A program made the translations under genes and the position numbers. 64,000 bases of DNA, from positions 3,595,501 through 3,659,500 of the forward strand of contig NZ_CP141059.1 in assembly GCF_034661235.1 (NCBI RefSeq), given 5' to 3'. The DNA comes from Nocardioides bizhenqiangii. GTDB taxonomy: Bacteria; Actinomycetota; Actinomycetes; Propionibacteriales; Nocardioidaceae. Positions within the stretch are counted from its first letter, which is position 1, and the number at the start of each line of letters is the position of its first letter. This document shows positions 9,394-16,629 of the stretch, piece after piece. The notes below the pieces were generated by a model that saw only the letters and a list, made by a program, of their open reading frames with translations, had not been told where the DNA came from and searched no databases.

Positions 9394-9987
9394 GCTGCCA
9401 GGCGTCTCTTCCTTGACGGTCTGCGCCGAGGACTGGCCCTCCTCCTTGAGCGATGCCGCGCTGTCCTGCGCGCTCGACCTGACCTCCTGCGCGGCCTGGG
9501 TCGCCGACTCCTTCAGGTTGTCGCCGATCTCCTGTCCCACCGCCTTGGCCTCGTCGGCGATCGGCGAGTCCTTGACGGCCTCGGTGAGGCGCTGTGCGGC
9601 TTGGGCCTCCTTGTCGGAGGCTGGGATGAGCGCCGAGATGACCATGCCGGCGCCGAACGCGACCATGCCGGCCGCCAGCGGCGCGCCCTGGGTCTGGCGC
9701 TCGATCGTGCCGACGGCCGACTGCGCGGTGCCGGCGACGGCGCTCGTGGCGTTGGACGCGGTGTCCTTCACCGAGCCGGCCGCGCCCTGGGCCGAACCGC
9801 CGGCGCTCCCGGCCGAACCCATCACAGAGTCCTTGAACGTCGACAGTCGGCTACGCACCGCTTCCTTGCGGCGCTCGACCATCCGGCCCGGGCTCACCTT
9901 GTCGTAGAGCGCATCCACGTCCCGCGACAGGTCCTGCCGTGTGTCGGCGATCTGTCCGGTCAGCTGTTCTTCAGTTCCTTGGCCCAT
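9391..9987 (-). CDS. DUF3618 domain-containing protein
   Basis: A 198-residue protein, last in a three-gene operon. The N-terminal part (EEQLTGQIADTRQDLSRDVDALYDKVSPGRM) is the DUF3618 signature. A Gly/Ala/Ser-rich middle follows, then one hydrophobic segment (LAAGMVAFGAGMVISALI), then a long Ala/Gln/Ser amphipathic C-terminal tail likely to be coiled coil. The start ATG at 9987 lies inside the upstream holin-like gene (28-base overlap). Proteins of this group accompany holin-X proteins in many actinobacteria and are presumed envelope or stress proteins; no activity is known. The stop codon falls inside an inverted repeat. Confidence 0.85.
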   Translation of the reverse strand: MGQGTEEQLTGQIADTRQDLSRDVDALYDKVSPGRMVERRKEAVRSRLSTFKDSVMGSAGSAGGSAQGAAGSVKDTASNATSAVAGTAQSAVGTIERQTQGAPLAAGMVAFGAGMVISALIPASDKEAQAAQRLTEAVKDSPIADEAKAVGQEIGDNLKESATQAAQEVRSSAQDSAASLKEEGQSSAQTVKEETPGS

Positions 9988-10424
9988 GCCGCGTCCTCCT
10001 TGAGAGTCTTCTGGGTTGTCTCGAGCTTGGGATTCATCGACTTCAGCTCCTTGCGTCCGACCATCGCCATCACCCCGGCAGCCACGAGCCACAGCACGGT
10101 GACGATCAGCGCCGCCAGGGCCGTGTGCATCCAGGAGTCGAGGAGGAACATCAGCGCCAGCGACAGGAAGAGGAGGGCGAGGTGGCCGGCGACACCGGCT
10201 CCTCCGACGAGACCGATCCCCTTGCCGGCCTTCGTCGCCTCCGCCTTGGCCTCGGTCTTCGCCAGCTCGATCTCCTGCTTCACCAGCGTCGTGAGGTCGT
10301 TGGCGATGTCGCCCACGAGCTCGCCGAGGGACCTGCCGTCGGAGGTCTCACCGGTGCCCGCGGGGCCTGCGTGCTGCGCATCTGGGGCGTACGCCGTCGC
10401 GCCCGGGGTCTGTTGATCGGTCAC
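9960..10424 (-). CDS. Phage holin family protein (actinobacterial Holin-X, superfamily III)
   Basis: A 154-residue membrane protein. A soluble N terminus (RSLGELVGDIANDLTTLVKQE) leads into a charged helix and two adjacent hydrophobic hairpin segments (about 75-130), then a charged tail with MNPKLETTQKTLKEDAAW. This is the Holin-X pattern that is widespread in actinobacterial chromosomes outside prophages, so lysis is not implied. The GTG start overlaps the stop of the upstream coiled-coil gene (GTGA), and its 3' end overlaps the DUF3618 start. The three genes are clearly one translationally coupled unit. Confidence 0.87.
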   Translation of the reverse strand: MTDQQTPGATAYAPDAQHAGPAGTGETSDGRSLGELVGDIANDLTTLVKQEIELAKTEAKAEATKAGKGIGLVGGAGVAGHLALLFLSLALMFLLDSWMHTALAALIVTVLWLVAAGVMAMVGRKELKSMNPKLETTQKTLKEDAAWAKELKNS

Positions 10425-11152
10425 AGGGTGCCTCCCGGAGTGGATCCTCCTGCCGGGTAGACCGGCGGCTCGGCGGGAGTGTCGGTGCCGGCCAGCGGGT
10501 CGTCGGCTGCGGTGCCACCGGCGGTCACGGGCGGCGCGGAGGGCGGCATCGAGTAGCCGGGAGCAGCCGGCGGTGGCGGGGCCGGCGGGCTCGCGAACTC
10601 GGTGGTGGGGGGCGTCGTGGAAGCGCCGGCGGCAGGGCTGTCCTGCGCGTCCTTGGCGCCACGCGCCACCCGACCGGCCACGACGCCGGCTGCGAGCGCG
10701 CCGAGCAGGAACGTGCCGGGACGACGCCGGGCGAAGTCGCGCGCCTGGTCGAGGACCTGGGCCGGCTCCTGCCCGCGCAGCTGCGAGCTGATCGTCCTGG
10801 CCTTCTCTCCGACCTGTGTCACGACGTCGTGGGCGAGCCCGGAACCGGCACCTTCGCCGCGGGCCATCCGCTCCAGGTCCTCGGCAAAGCTCTGGAGCGT
10901 GCTGACCAGGGTGTCGAGCTGGCTCCTGGACTGTTCCTGGACCTGGACGCGGGCCTCGTCCACGAGGTTGCGGGCCTGCTCCTTGGCGTCGGTGGCCACC
11001 GACTGCGCCTCGGACTTCGCCGCTTCGGCGAGGTGTGCGCCTTCGTCGGCCGCGGTCCGCGCCGCGTGCTTCGCCTGGTCCTTGGCCCCGCCAGACGCGC
11101 CCGCTCCACCGGTCTGCGTCGGAGCGTCTGCTCCGTAGTCGTAAGTCGTCAT
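10421..11152 (-). CDS. Ala-rich coiled-coil membrane-associated protein
   Basis: A 243-residue protein heading the holin/DUF3618 operon. Residues about 20-130 are rich in Ala, Glu, Gln and Lys with a heptad-like pattern (apolipoprotein- or LEA-like amphipathic helices). A short hydrophobic stretch follows (GTFLLGALAAGVVAGRVA, about 160-178), then a Pro/Ala/Gly-rich tail. The start is ATG at 11152 (MTTYDYGAD). No named family is certain. Its place beside Holin-X and DUF3618 proteins suggests a shared role at the cytoplasmic membrane, perhaps under stress. It is divergent from the Fur gene. Confidence 0.75.
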   Translation of the reverse strand: MTTYDYGADAPTQTGGAGASGGAKDQAKHAARTAADEGAHLAEAAKSEAQSVATDAKEQARNLVDEARVQVQEQSRSQLDTLVSTLQSFAEDLERMARGEGAGSGLAHDVVTQVGEKARTISSQLRGQEPAQVLDQARDFARRRPGTFLLGALAAGVVAGRVARGAKDAQDSPAAGASTTPPTTEFASPPAPPPPAAPGYSMPPSAPPVTAGGTAADDPLAGTDTPAEPPVYPAGGSTPGGTL

Positions 11153-11261
11153 GGTCGTCCTTCCCCTCAGATGGACCCCGGCAATACCCCCGGCCCCCAC
11201 CGACACACGAGGGCCCGCCCGCATCCACGAAGAAAGGCCCGAAATCACGGCGTGTTCGCGA

Positions 11262-11288
11262 ATCGATCCAGGTCCGCCGGGTATCGAT
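11262..11288 (+). promoter_or_regulatory. Twin ATCGAT sites before the Fur gene
   Basis: ATCGAT occurs at 11262-11267 and 11283-11288, 21 bp apart (two helical turns), just before the GTG start. This may be an autoregulatory operator, but the motif is short and palindromic and may be chance. Confidence 0.3.
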
Positions 11289-11293
11289 CGGCG

Positions 11294-11734
11294 GTGATCA
11301 AGGGTCGGGGGGACCCGGAGGTCCTCCTCCGCTCATGCGGGATGCGCGTAACCCAACCGCGGCTGGCTGTCGCGGCCGTGCTGGAGCGGGCGCGGGCCGA
11401 GGAGGAGCACCTCACCGTCGCGGAGGTGGTCGAGCGCAGCCGCGAGATCGTGGGCCGCCTCTCGCCGCAGACGGTCTACGACTGCCTTCTGGCCATGACC
11501 GCCGCAGGAGCGGTCCGCCGCGTCGACCTCCCCGGTTCGCCGGCGCGCTTCGAGTCCAGGGTCGGCGACGGTCACCACCATCACGTCTGCCAGCGGTGCG
11601 GGACGGTGCACAACGTGGCCTGCGCGGTCCCCGCACCGGACTGCCTCGAGCCCGACGTGCCACCGGGTACGACGATCGACAACACCGAGGTCGTCTACTG
11701 GGGCGTCTGCGCAGATTGCGCGAGAACCGCCTAG
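11294..11734 (+). CDS. Fur family metal- or peroxide-responsive repressor
   Basis: A 146-residue DNA-binding regulator. The N-terminal winged helix includes GMRVTQPRLAVAAVL and the recognition region SPQTVYDCLLAM. The C-terminal dimer domain has the metal-binding run HHHHVCQRCG and a second Cys pair near the end (GVCADCA), making the structural zinc site CxxC...CxxC. GTG at 11294 gives a full-length domain; a later ATG would cut the first helix. No katG, iron or zinc transporter gene is adjacent, so its ligand (peroxide/iron versus zinc) is open. The overall pattern looks closer to PerR/FurA than to Zur. Confidence 0.9.
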   Translation: MIKGRGDPEVLLRSCGMRVTQPRLAVAAVLERARAEEEHLTVAEVVERSREIVGRLSPQTVYDCLLAMTAAGAVRRVDLPGSPARFESRVGDGHHHHVCQRCGTVHNVACAVPAPDCLEPDVPPGTTIDNTEVVYWGVCADCARTA

Positions 11735-11742
11735 CCGAATTG

Positions 11743-11767
11743 CAACCAATCTCCGACGAGTCGCGTC
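11743..11767 (+). promoter_or_regulatory. Candidate ECF-type promoter (CAAC-N17-CGTC)
   Basis: CAAC at 11743-11746 and CGTC at 11764-11767, separated by 17 bases. The same layout (CAAC-N17-CGTT) precedes the other SigE-family sigma gene at 44694-44718. ECF sigma factors typically read AAC and CGT elements at this spacing, so autoregulation is likely. Confidence 0.55.
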
Positions 11768-11826
11768 CTTCACCCGACACAGTTCCACCAGGGGCCGCTT
11801 CCGGCGGCTCAACGAAGGAGACGACG

Positions 11827-11850
11827 ATGGCGCGACAGGGGGCGGGCTGA
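11827..11850 (+). CDS. Seven-codon leader ORF coupled to the sigma factor
   Basis: ATG-to-TGA reads MARQGAG. A strong ribosome-binding site (GAAGGAG, 11814-11820) sits six bases upstream, whereas the sigma gene itself has only a G-rich stretch. The stop TGA overlaps the sigma ATG by one base (TGATG) in another frame, a classical termination-reinitiation arrangement. Whether the peptide matters or only serves to load ribosomes is unknown. Confidence 0.5.
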   Translation: MARQGAG

Positions 11851-12389
11851 TGAGCCGGAGGGACCGCGAAACACAGCGGGACGCCGAGTTCACCGAGTAC
11901 CTCGCCGCCCGGCAGCCGAGCCTGCTGCGTACGGCGTACCTCCTCACCGGCGACCGTCACCAGGCCGAGGACATCTTGCAGACCTCGCTGGCGAAGCTCT
12001 ACCTGGCGTGGGACAAAGTCCACGATCGCGGCGCCGTCGACGCCTACGTGCGCCGGATCATGGTCAACGAGAACAACTCGCTGTGGCGGCGCGCCTGGAA
12101 GAAGCGGGAGTACGCCACCGAGGTCATCCCCGAAGGCGACCCGCACCACGACCAGTACGACGACGGCACCAACGACCGGCTGTGGGAGGTCGTGCAGACC
12201 CTGCCGCCGAAGGCCCGGTCGGTCGTCGTCCTGCGCTACTACGAGCAGATGGCCGAGGCCGAGGTCGCTGACGCGCTCGGCATCTCGATCGGCACGGTCA
12301 AGTCCCAGTGCAGCCGGGCTCTCGCCGCTCTTCGCGCGCGGGTGCCCGCCGAGCTCCACCCCCGCTACGGCGAGGAGTCCACGTCATGA
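11850..12389 (+). CDS. SigE-family ECF RNA polymerase sigma factor
   Basis: A 179-residue sigma factor with regions 2 and 4. Region 2 holds AYLLTGDRHQAEDILQTSLAK and the DNA-melting helix DAYVRRIMVN. Region 4 holds LPPKARSVVVLRYYEQM with the helix-turn-helix ADALGISIGTVKSQCSRAL. The variant WRRAWKKRE linker is typical of the SigE family common in Streptomyces and Nocardioides. It overlaps the next gene, a membrane protein likely to be its partner, by ATGA. The candidate promoter at 11743 and the leader ORF suggest tight control. Confidence 0.93.
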   Translation: MSRRDRETQRDAEFTEYLAARQPSLLRTAYLLTGDRHQAEDILQTSLAKLYLAWDKVHDRGAVDAYVRRIMVNENNSLWRRAWKKREYATEVIPEGDPHHDQYDDGTNDRLWEVVQTLPPKARSVVVLRYYEQMAEAEVADALGISIGTVKSQCSRALAALRARVPAELHPRYGEESTS

Positions 12390-13588
12390 ACCACCCCACC
12401 GATCCCACCAACCCCGCCCCCGACGAATCCGCATGGGAGGTAGCGATGAGCCGCGACTTCGATGCGCGCGTCCGTGACCTCCACGAGGCGCCGCTCGACA
12501 TCACCTCCGTGAAGGGCAAGGCCCACAAGATCAAGCGCAACCGTCGCGCCGCGGTCGCGGGCGGCGTCCTCGGTGTCGCCGCGATCGTCACGCCGATCGC
12601 GGTGCTGGCCAACAGCACCGACGACGCTGGCGGCCGCTCGCCCGAGTTCGTCGAGCAGACGACCGACACGGCGGCACCGCCCGCGAATCCGGACTACCTC
12701 CAGGGCACGACCTGGCACCAGGCCGACGGCGACACGGTCGAGCTCGACCACGAGTACCAACAGGCCGTCCAGTGGGGCGACCGACTCGTGGGCACCCGCA
12801 GCGGTCCGGAGGTCTACCTCGTCACCGAGGTGCTCGACGAGGACGGCAACGTCATCGAGTCGATGAACACCACCTCGCCGGTCGCCATCAACGACACGGG
12901 CACCACGATCGCCTGGGTCGAGGACAACGGGCAGGTGATGACCGCGTGGGACGGCGGCGAAACGGCGATCGGCTCGGTCGAGCTGGCAGCTCCCGGCGAG
13001 ACCATCGCCTGGACGGCGGCCGCGATCTCCGGCGGGCCCGATTGCAACGAGGACGCAGACGGGTGCGTCGTCTACCTCAACTCCAACCTCGACGAGGACG
13101 CCCGCGCGGTGAGCTCGGACGGGATCAACGACATCGCGGCCGACGGCGCCAAGCGGGTCTTCGACTCGACATCGGACGGCGCCGTCAGCGTCGTCACCGA
13201 GGTCGATGACTTCGGCGACACCTGCGGCGGCATCTACGAGACGCAGACATCCGCCTTCCGCTTCGAGACGTGTGACTACCAGGTGCAGCAGTTCTCCCCC
13301 AACGGGGACTTCTTCATCGGCACGCAGAGCCAGTTCGACGGGGCCGGACCGAGCAGGATCGCCCTCGTCGACGCCGCGGACGGGCAGACGGAGGTGAACT
13401 CGTTCGAGCGCGACGGCTGGATCGTCGGCGACTGGACCTGGTCACCCGACGGCGCGGTCATCTTCACCGCCTACGAGGGCGGTCGGTGGCACCTGATGGC
13501 GATGACCGTCGACGGCGACACCACCGAGCTGGCCGAACCCGTCCGCGGCGACGACTTCGCGACCGGCTTCCGGCCGATCCGCCACTGA
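12386..13588 (+). CDS. Membrane protein with strand-rich extracellular domain, probable anti-sigma partner
   Basis: A 400-residue protein. Residues 1-54 are cytoplasmic and charged, one membrane helix spans about 55-75, and the rest is extracellular. The large domain begins with WHQADGDTVEL (about 110) and contains paired Cys near DTCGG and ETCDYQVQQ, likely a disulphide. The ATGA overlap with the sigma gene, and the short cytoplasmic head, fit an anti-sigma role, but no zinc-binding anti-sigma motif is present. The extracellular part is paralogous to the lipoprotein at 13641. Function is inferred from context. Confidence 0.78.
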   Translation: MNHPTDPTNPAPDESAWEVAMSRDFDARVRDLHEAPLDITSVKGKAHKIKRNRRAAVAGGVLGVAAIVTPIAVLANSTDDAGGRSPEFVEQTTDTAAPPANPDYLQGTTWHQADGDTVELDHEYQQAVQWGDRLVGTRSGPEVYLVTEVLDEDGNVIESMNTTSPVAINDTGTTIAWVEDNGQVMTAWDGGETAIGSVELAAPGETIAWTAAAISGGPDCNEDADGCVVYLNSNLDEDARAVSSDGINDIAADGAKRVFDSTSDGAVSVVTEVDDFGDTCGGIYETQTSAFRFETCDYQVQQFSPNGDFFIGTQSQFDGAGPSRIALVDAADGQTEVNSFERDGWIVGDWTWSPDGAVIFTAYEGGRWHLMAMTVDGDTTELAEPVRGDDFATGFRPIRH

Positions 13589-13590
13589 TC

Positions 13591-13617
13591 TCTCTTCTCT
13601 TCTCTTCTCTTCTCTTC
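13591..13617. repeat. TCTCT pentanucleotide microsatellite
   Basis: Five uninterrupted TCTCT units plus TC lie between the membrane protein stop and the lipoprotein start, ending about 24 bp before the ATG. In such GC-rich DNA a pure C/T run is unusual. Slippage would change promoter or leader spacing. Confidence 0.9.
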
Positions 13618-13640
13618 AGCCCACACCCGAAGGACTCGCC

Positions 13641-14750
13641 ATGACCTTTCGTTCGCATGCCCGGATCACCGCAGCGGTGATCGCCCCGCTCGCCCTGCTC
13701 GCCGCCGGCTGCGGCGGCTCCGGCGAGGCGTCGACCGACGCCTCGGACCGCGCCTCCACGGCGTCGTCCGACCCGACCCCACCGTCCGGCGAGCCGTCTG
13801 CGACCAAGTCGAAGACGGAAAGCGGATCGGACAATGCCGACGTCGACTACCTGCTCGACGGTGCGTGGCACCAGGCCGACGGTGACGTGGTGGAGCTCCC
13901 GAAGCACCCCCACGCCTACGACGCCGCGGTGGTGTGGGACGACCGACTGGTCGCGACCCGCTGGGACGGAGAGGTCTTCTCGGTCGCCGATGTGATCGAC
14001 GTGGACGGCAAGGTCGTCGACACGTTCGAGACCACCTCGGGCGTGGTCGTGAACGAGGCCGGCACCACCATCGCCTGGATCGACACCGACGGTGTCGTGA
14101 TGACCGCTTGGGATGACGACGAGGTGTCCGTCGGCACCGTCGACCTCGCCGCACCCGGCGAGAGCGTCGCGTACTTCCCTGCAGCGATCACCGGCGGCCC
14201 CAGCTGCCACGAGGACGAGGACGGCTGCGTCGTCCACGTCAACTCCGGCCTCGGCGACGAGTCGCGTTCGTTCAGCTCGCACGGCGTCACCGATATCGTC
14301 GGACAGGGCGTGACGAAGGTGTTCGACGCGACCGCCACGGGCGCCGTCAGCGTGATCAACAAGGTCACCGAGGACCTCGACACCTGCGGCGGCCTCCTCG
14401 ACCTGGACGACGGCACCCGCCGGTGGACCACGTGCGACTTCCAGGTCCAGCAGATCTCGCCGGACGGCGGCTACGTCGCCGCGCCGCAGAGCCAGTACGA
14501 CGGTCTCGGCCCGACCCGGCTGTCGATCCTCGACGCCACCTCGGGCCAGCCGGTCGCGGACCCGTTCGAGCGGGACGGCTGGTTCGTCGGCAGCTGGGCC
14601 TGGTCGCACGACGGCGCCCTGCTGTTCACGGCGCACGACGGCTCGGCCTGGCACCTGATGTCCATGGCGACCGACGGCACGGTCACCGACGTCGGCGACC
14701 CGGTTCGCGGCAACGACGTAGACAACCCTTATGTGCTGATCCAGCACTGA
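13641..14750 (+). CDS. Putative lipoprotein, paralogue of the sigma-linked membrane protein
   Basis: A 369-residue lipoprotein with a lipobox ending LLAAGC (Cys24) and a Ser/Pro/Asp-rich linker (about 25-68). The mature domain aligns along its whole length with the extracellular domain of the upstream gene: WHQADGD, GTTIAW, VMTAWD, the GGP-C-ED-DGCVV segment, DTCGG, TCDFQVQQ-SP-GG, FERDGWFVG and the WHLM ending. The Cys positions are shared. This is a tandem duplication in which the membrane helix was replaced by a lipid anchor, or the reverse. Function unknown; a shared extracellular ligand is possible. Confidence 0.82.
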   Translation: MTFRSHARITAAVIAPLALLAAGCGGSGEASTDASDRASTASSDPTPPSGEPSATKSKTESGSDNADVDYLLDGAWHQADGDVVELPKHPHAYDAAVVWDDRLVATRWDGEVFSVADVIDVDGKVVDTFETTSGVVVNEAGTTIAWIDTDGVVMTAWDDDEVSVGTVDLAAPGESVAYFPAAITGGPSCHEDEDGCVVHVNSGLGDESRSFSSHGVTDIVGQGVTKVFDATATGAVSVINKVTEDLDTCGGLLDLDDGTRRWTTCDFQVQQISPDGGYVAAPQSQYDGLGPTRLSILDATSGQPVADPFERDGWFVGSWAWSHDGALLFTAHDGSAWHLMSMATDGTVTDVGDPVRGNDVDNPYVLIQH

Positions 14751-14800
14751 CGGGTGGGGATCGGTCTGCGACCATCCAACCTCTGCTCGCGGGTTGCAGG

Positions 14801-14990
14801 CCGCGGGGGTTGCGACCGAAAGGCTTTGGACGGGGAGCGGAGGACTGTCGGTTGCTCGCCGCGGCCGGCTCACGGTGGCGCTGACGCCGCTGCCTGATGG
14901 GAGTTGGTTGCGGGCCGCGGGGGTTGCGACCGAAAGGCTTTGGACGGGGAGCGGAGGACTGTCGGTTGCTCGCCGCGGCCGGCTCACGGT
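14801..14990. repeat. 114-bp-period direct repeat upstream of the first HNH gene
   Basis: The 451-bp gap 14751-15201 has no supported gene. Within it, 14801-14876 and 14915-14990 (76 bp) read as identical copies, 114 bp apart; a third partial copy of the last 20 bases ends near 15038. The core (GTTGCGACCGAAAGGCTTTG) recurs with small changes at 41644-41678, before the second HNH gene. A 132-codon ORF here is only the repeat read through. Confidence 0.88.
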
Positions 14991-15079
14991 CGGATTCGAG
15001 CGCGCCGCTGGTGGCGCGCCGCGGCCGGCTCACGGTGGTGCGCCCCGGCCGCTGGTTGCGGTGCGAGGCGCGCTAGCGA

Positions 15080-15101
15080 GGAGCCTCGAAACCGAGGCTC
15101 C
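15080..15101. repeat. 9-bp-stem hairpin in the HNH flank
   Basis: GGAGCCTCG and CGAGGCTCC pair perfectly around AAAC. The left arm and loop recur at about 41829-41838 before the second HNH gene (GGAGCCTCGAA), but the right arm does not. It is part of the shared flank, function unknown. Confidence 0.65.
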
Positions 15102-15201
15102 GGACCACCTTCCGTCCACAGGCATGGAATCGCGAATGCCCTGTCCACAGGGGGGTTCTGAGCGTTTCGTTGTGTCGGAGGGTCGGGGTTGAATAGGCCT
15201 C

Positions 15202-16542
15202 ATGGATCTCGGGACCGCACCCCTCTTCGACCTCACCGCCCCAGTGGTGACCCAGGTCGTTGAGCCCGCGGTCCGCACCCGGTCCCAGGCGCTGCTCGCC
15301 AGCATCAAGCAGCGCCGCACGGTCATTGCCGAGCAGGAGATCGCCACCGTCCGCGAGATCGCCGAATGGGCTGCCGAGCACACGGTGGCCGAGGACGCGG
15401 CGGATGTGGCGACGTTGACGGAGCGGGGTCTGGACACCGGGCTCCCGCTCGCCGGACCCGGCGCGCCGCTGATCAGTGACTTCGCGGTGATGGAGCTCTC
15501 CGCGTTGTTGGGGCGGTCGCTGGACTCGGGGCGCAACTACGTCGGCCAGGTCCTCGAGCTCGCCCACCGCCTCCCCAAGACCTGGACCCGCCTCCTCGAC
15601 GGCCAGGTCCCGGTGTGGAAAGCCCTCCGGATCGCCGACGCCACCCGCCTCCTCCCCGCCGATGCTGTCGGGTTCGTCGATGCCCACCTGGCACCGTTCG
15701 CCCACGGGGCCACCTGGGCGCAGGTCGACCGGCTGGTCGAGGAAGCCCTCGTGCGGTACGACCCGAATGCTGCGGAGGAACGGCGCCGGGAGGCCCGGGA
15801 CCACCGGCACGTCCACACCGGTCTGGACCGGGTCGGCTACAACGGCACCGCCGACCTCTCCGGCACCCTGGACGCCGCCGACGCCCTCGACCTCGAACAC
15901 GCCATCGCCCGCCGCGCCAAGCTCGCCGGCCAGCTCGGCGACACCGACCCCCTCGAGGTCCGCCGGGCCAAAGCACTCGGCGAGATCGCCCGGGAGGACC
16001 TGGTCCTCGACCTCGAGGTCGCCGACCCCGACACCGGAGAGATCACCCGGACCATTCCCGGGCGGAAGACCGAGCTCACCCTCCACCTCTCCGCCACCGA
16101 CCAGACCGTGGGCCGGTTCGGCAACACCCGCACCCCGATCTCGGTGGAGCAGGTCAAGGAATGGCTCAACACCCCCCACACCCGCGTGGTCGTGCGGCCG
16201 GTGGTCGACCTCGCCGGCCACCAACCGGTCGACTCCTATGAGATCCCCGACCGGATCCGCCGCCAGGTCACCGGACGCGACCACCACTGCGGCTTCCCCT
16301 ACTGCACCAAACCCGCCGAAACCTGCGACCTCGACCACATCACCCCCCACGCCGGCGGCGGGCCGACCTGTGCCTGCAACCTCTCACCCGCCTGCCGCGG
16401 CCACCACCGGTACAAAACCTCGGGCCGAACCAGCTACCGGATGCTCACCCCCGGCACCTACCACTGGACCCTCCCCACCGGGACCTACCTGGTCGACCCC
16501 ACCGGCACCCACCAACTCACCGCCACACCACCGGACGACTAG
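15202..16542 (+). CDS. DUF222/HNH endonuclease, 13E12 repeat family
   Basis: A 446-residue protein with a helical DUF222 domain (about 30-320) and a C-terminal HNH nuclease domain. The HNH part has CGFPYC, then CDLDHITPHAGGG and the closing His of CRGHHRYK, giving the zinc-binding Cys residues and the catalytic His. The family is abundant and repeated in actinobacterial genomes (REP13E12 of mycobacteria) and is thought to be mobile or selfish, though mobility is not proven. The ATG at 15202 has no strong ribosome-binding site. The divergent repeats upstream and a GC hairpin just downstream frame it as an element. It is only distantly similar to the copy at 41914. Confidence 0.92.
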   Translation: MDLGTAPLFDLTAPVVTQVVEPAVRTRSQALLASIKQRRTVIAEQEIATVREIAEWAAEHTVAEDAADVATLTERGLDTGLPLAGPGAPLISDFAVMELSALLGRSLDSGRNYVGQVLELAHRLPKTWTRLLDGQVPVWKALRIADATRLLPADAVGFVDAHLAPFAHGATWAQVDRLVEEALVRYDPNAAEERRREARDHRHVHTGLDRVGYNGTADLSGTLDAADALDLEHAIARRAKLAGQLGDTDPLEVRRAKALGEIAREDLVLDLEVADPDTGEITRTIPGRKTELTLHLSATDQTVGRFGNTRTPISVEQVKEWLNTPHTRVVVRPVVDLAGHQPVDSYEIPDRIRRQVTGRDHHCGFPYCTKPAETCDLDHITPHAGGGPTCACNLSPACRGHHRYKTSGRTSYRMLTPGTYHWTLPTGTYLVDPTGTHQLTATPPDD

Positions 16543-16557
16543 CCACCCCGCCCCACA

Positions 16558-16574
16558 CCCCGCCACCGGCGGGG
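16558..16574 (+). terminator. Short GC hairpin after the HNH gene
   Basis: CCCCGCC and GGCGGGG pair around ACC, 15 bp past the HNH stop. Confidence 0.55.
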
Positions 16575-16600
16575 CCAAAGGCACGTCACAGCGGGATTTC

Positions 16601-16629
16601 GAGGCGAGTTGCTGGTGGCGTCTCGCCTC
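16601..16629 (-). terminator. 8-bp hairpin at the end of the hydrolase gene
   Basis: GAGGCGAG (16601-16608) pairs with CTCGCCTC (16622-16629). The right arm overlaps the stop codon of the minus-strand hydrolase, so it may end the long minus-strand cluster from the 3' side. Confidence 0.5.

Noticed and set aside
9960..10424. Prophage remnant suggested by the holin name
   Set aside because: Holin-X proteins are common chromosomal genes in actinobacteria, and no other phage gene is present.
15112..15149. Two DnaA-box-like sequences, CCGTCCACA and CTGTCCACA
   Set aside because: Only two boxes, no AT-rich segment and no dnaA, dnaN or rpmH nearby, so an origin is not supported.
14794..15192. 132-codon open frame in the HNH flank
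   Set aside because: Its protein is the DNA repeat read twice, with no ribosome-binding site or recognised domain.
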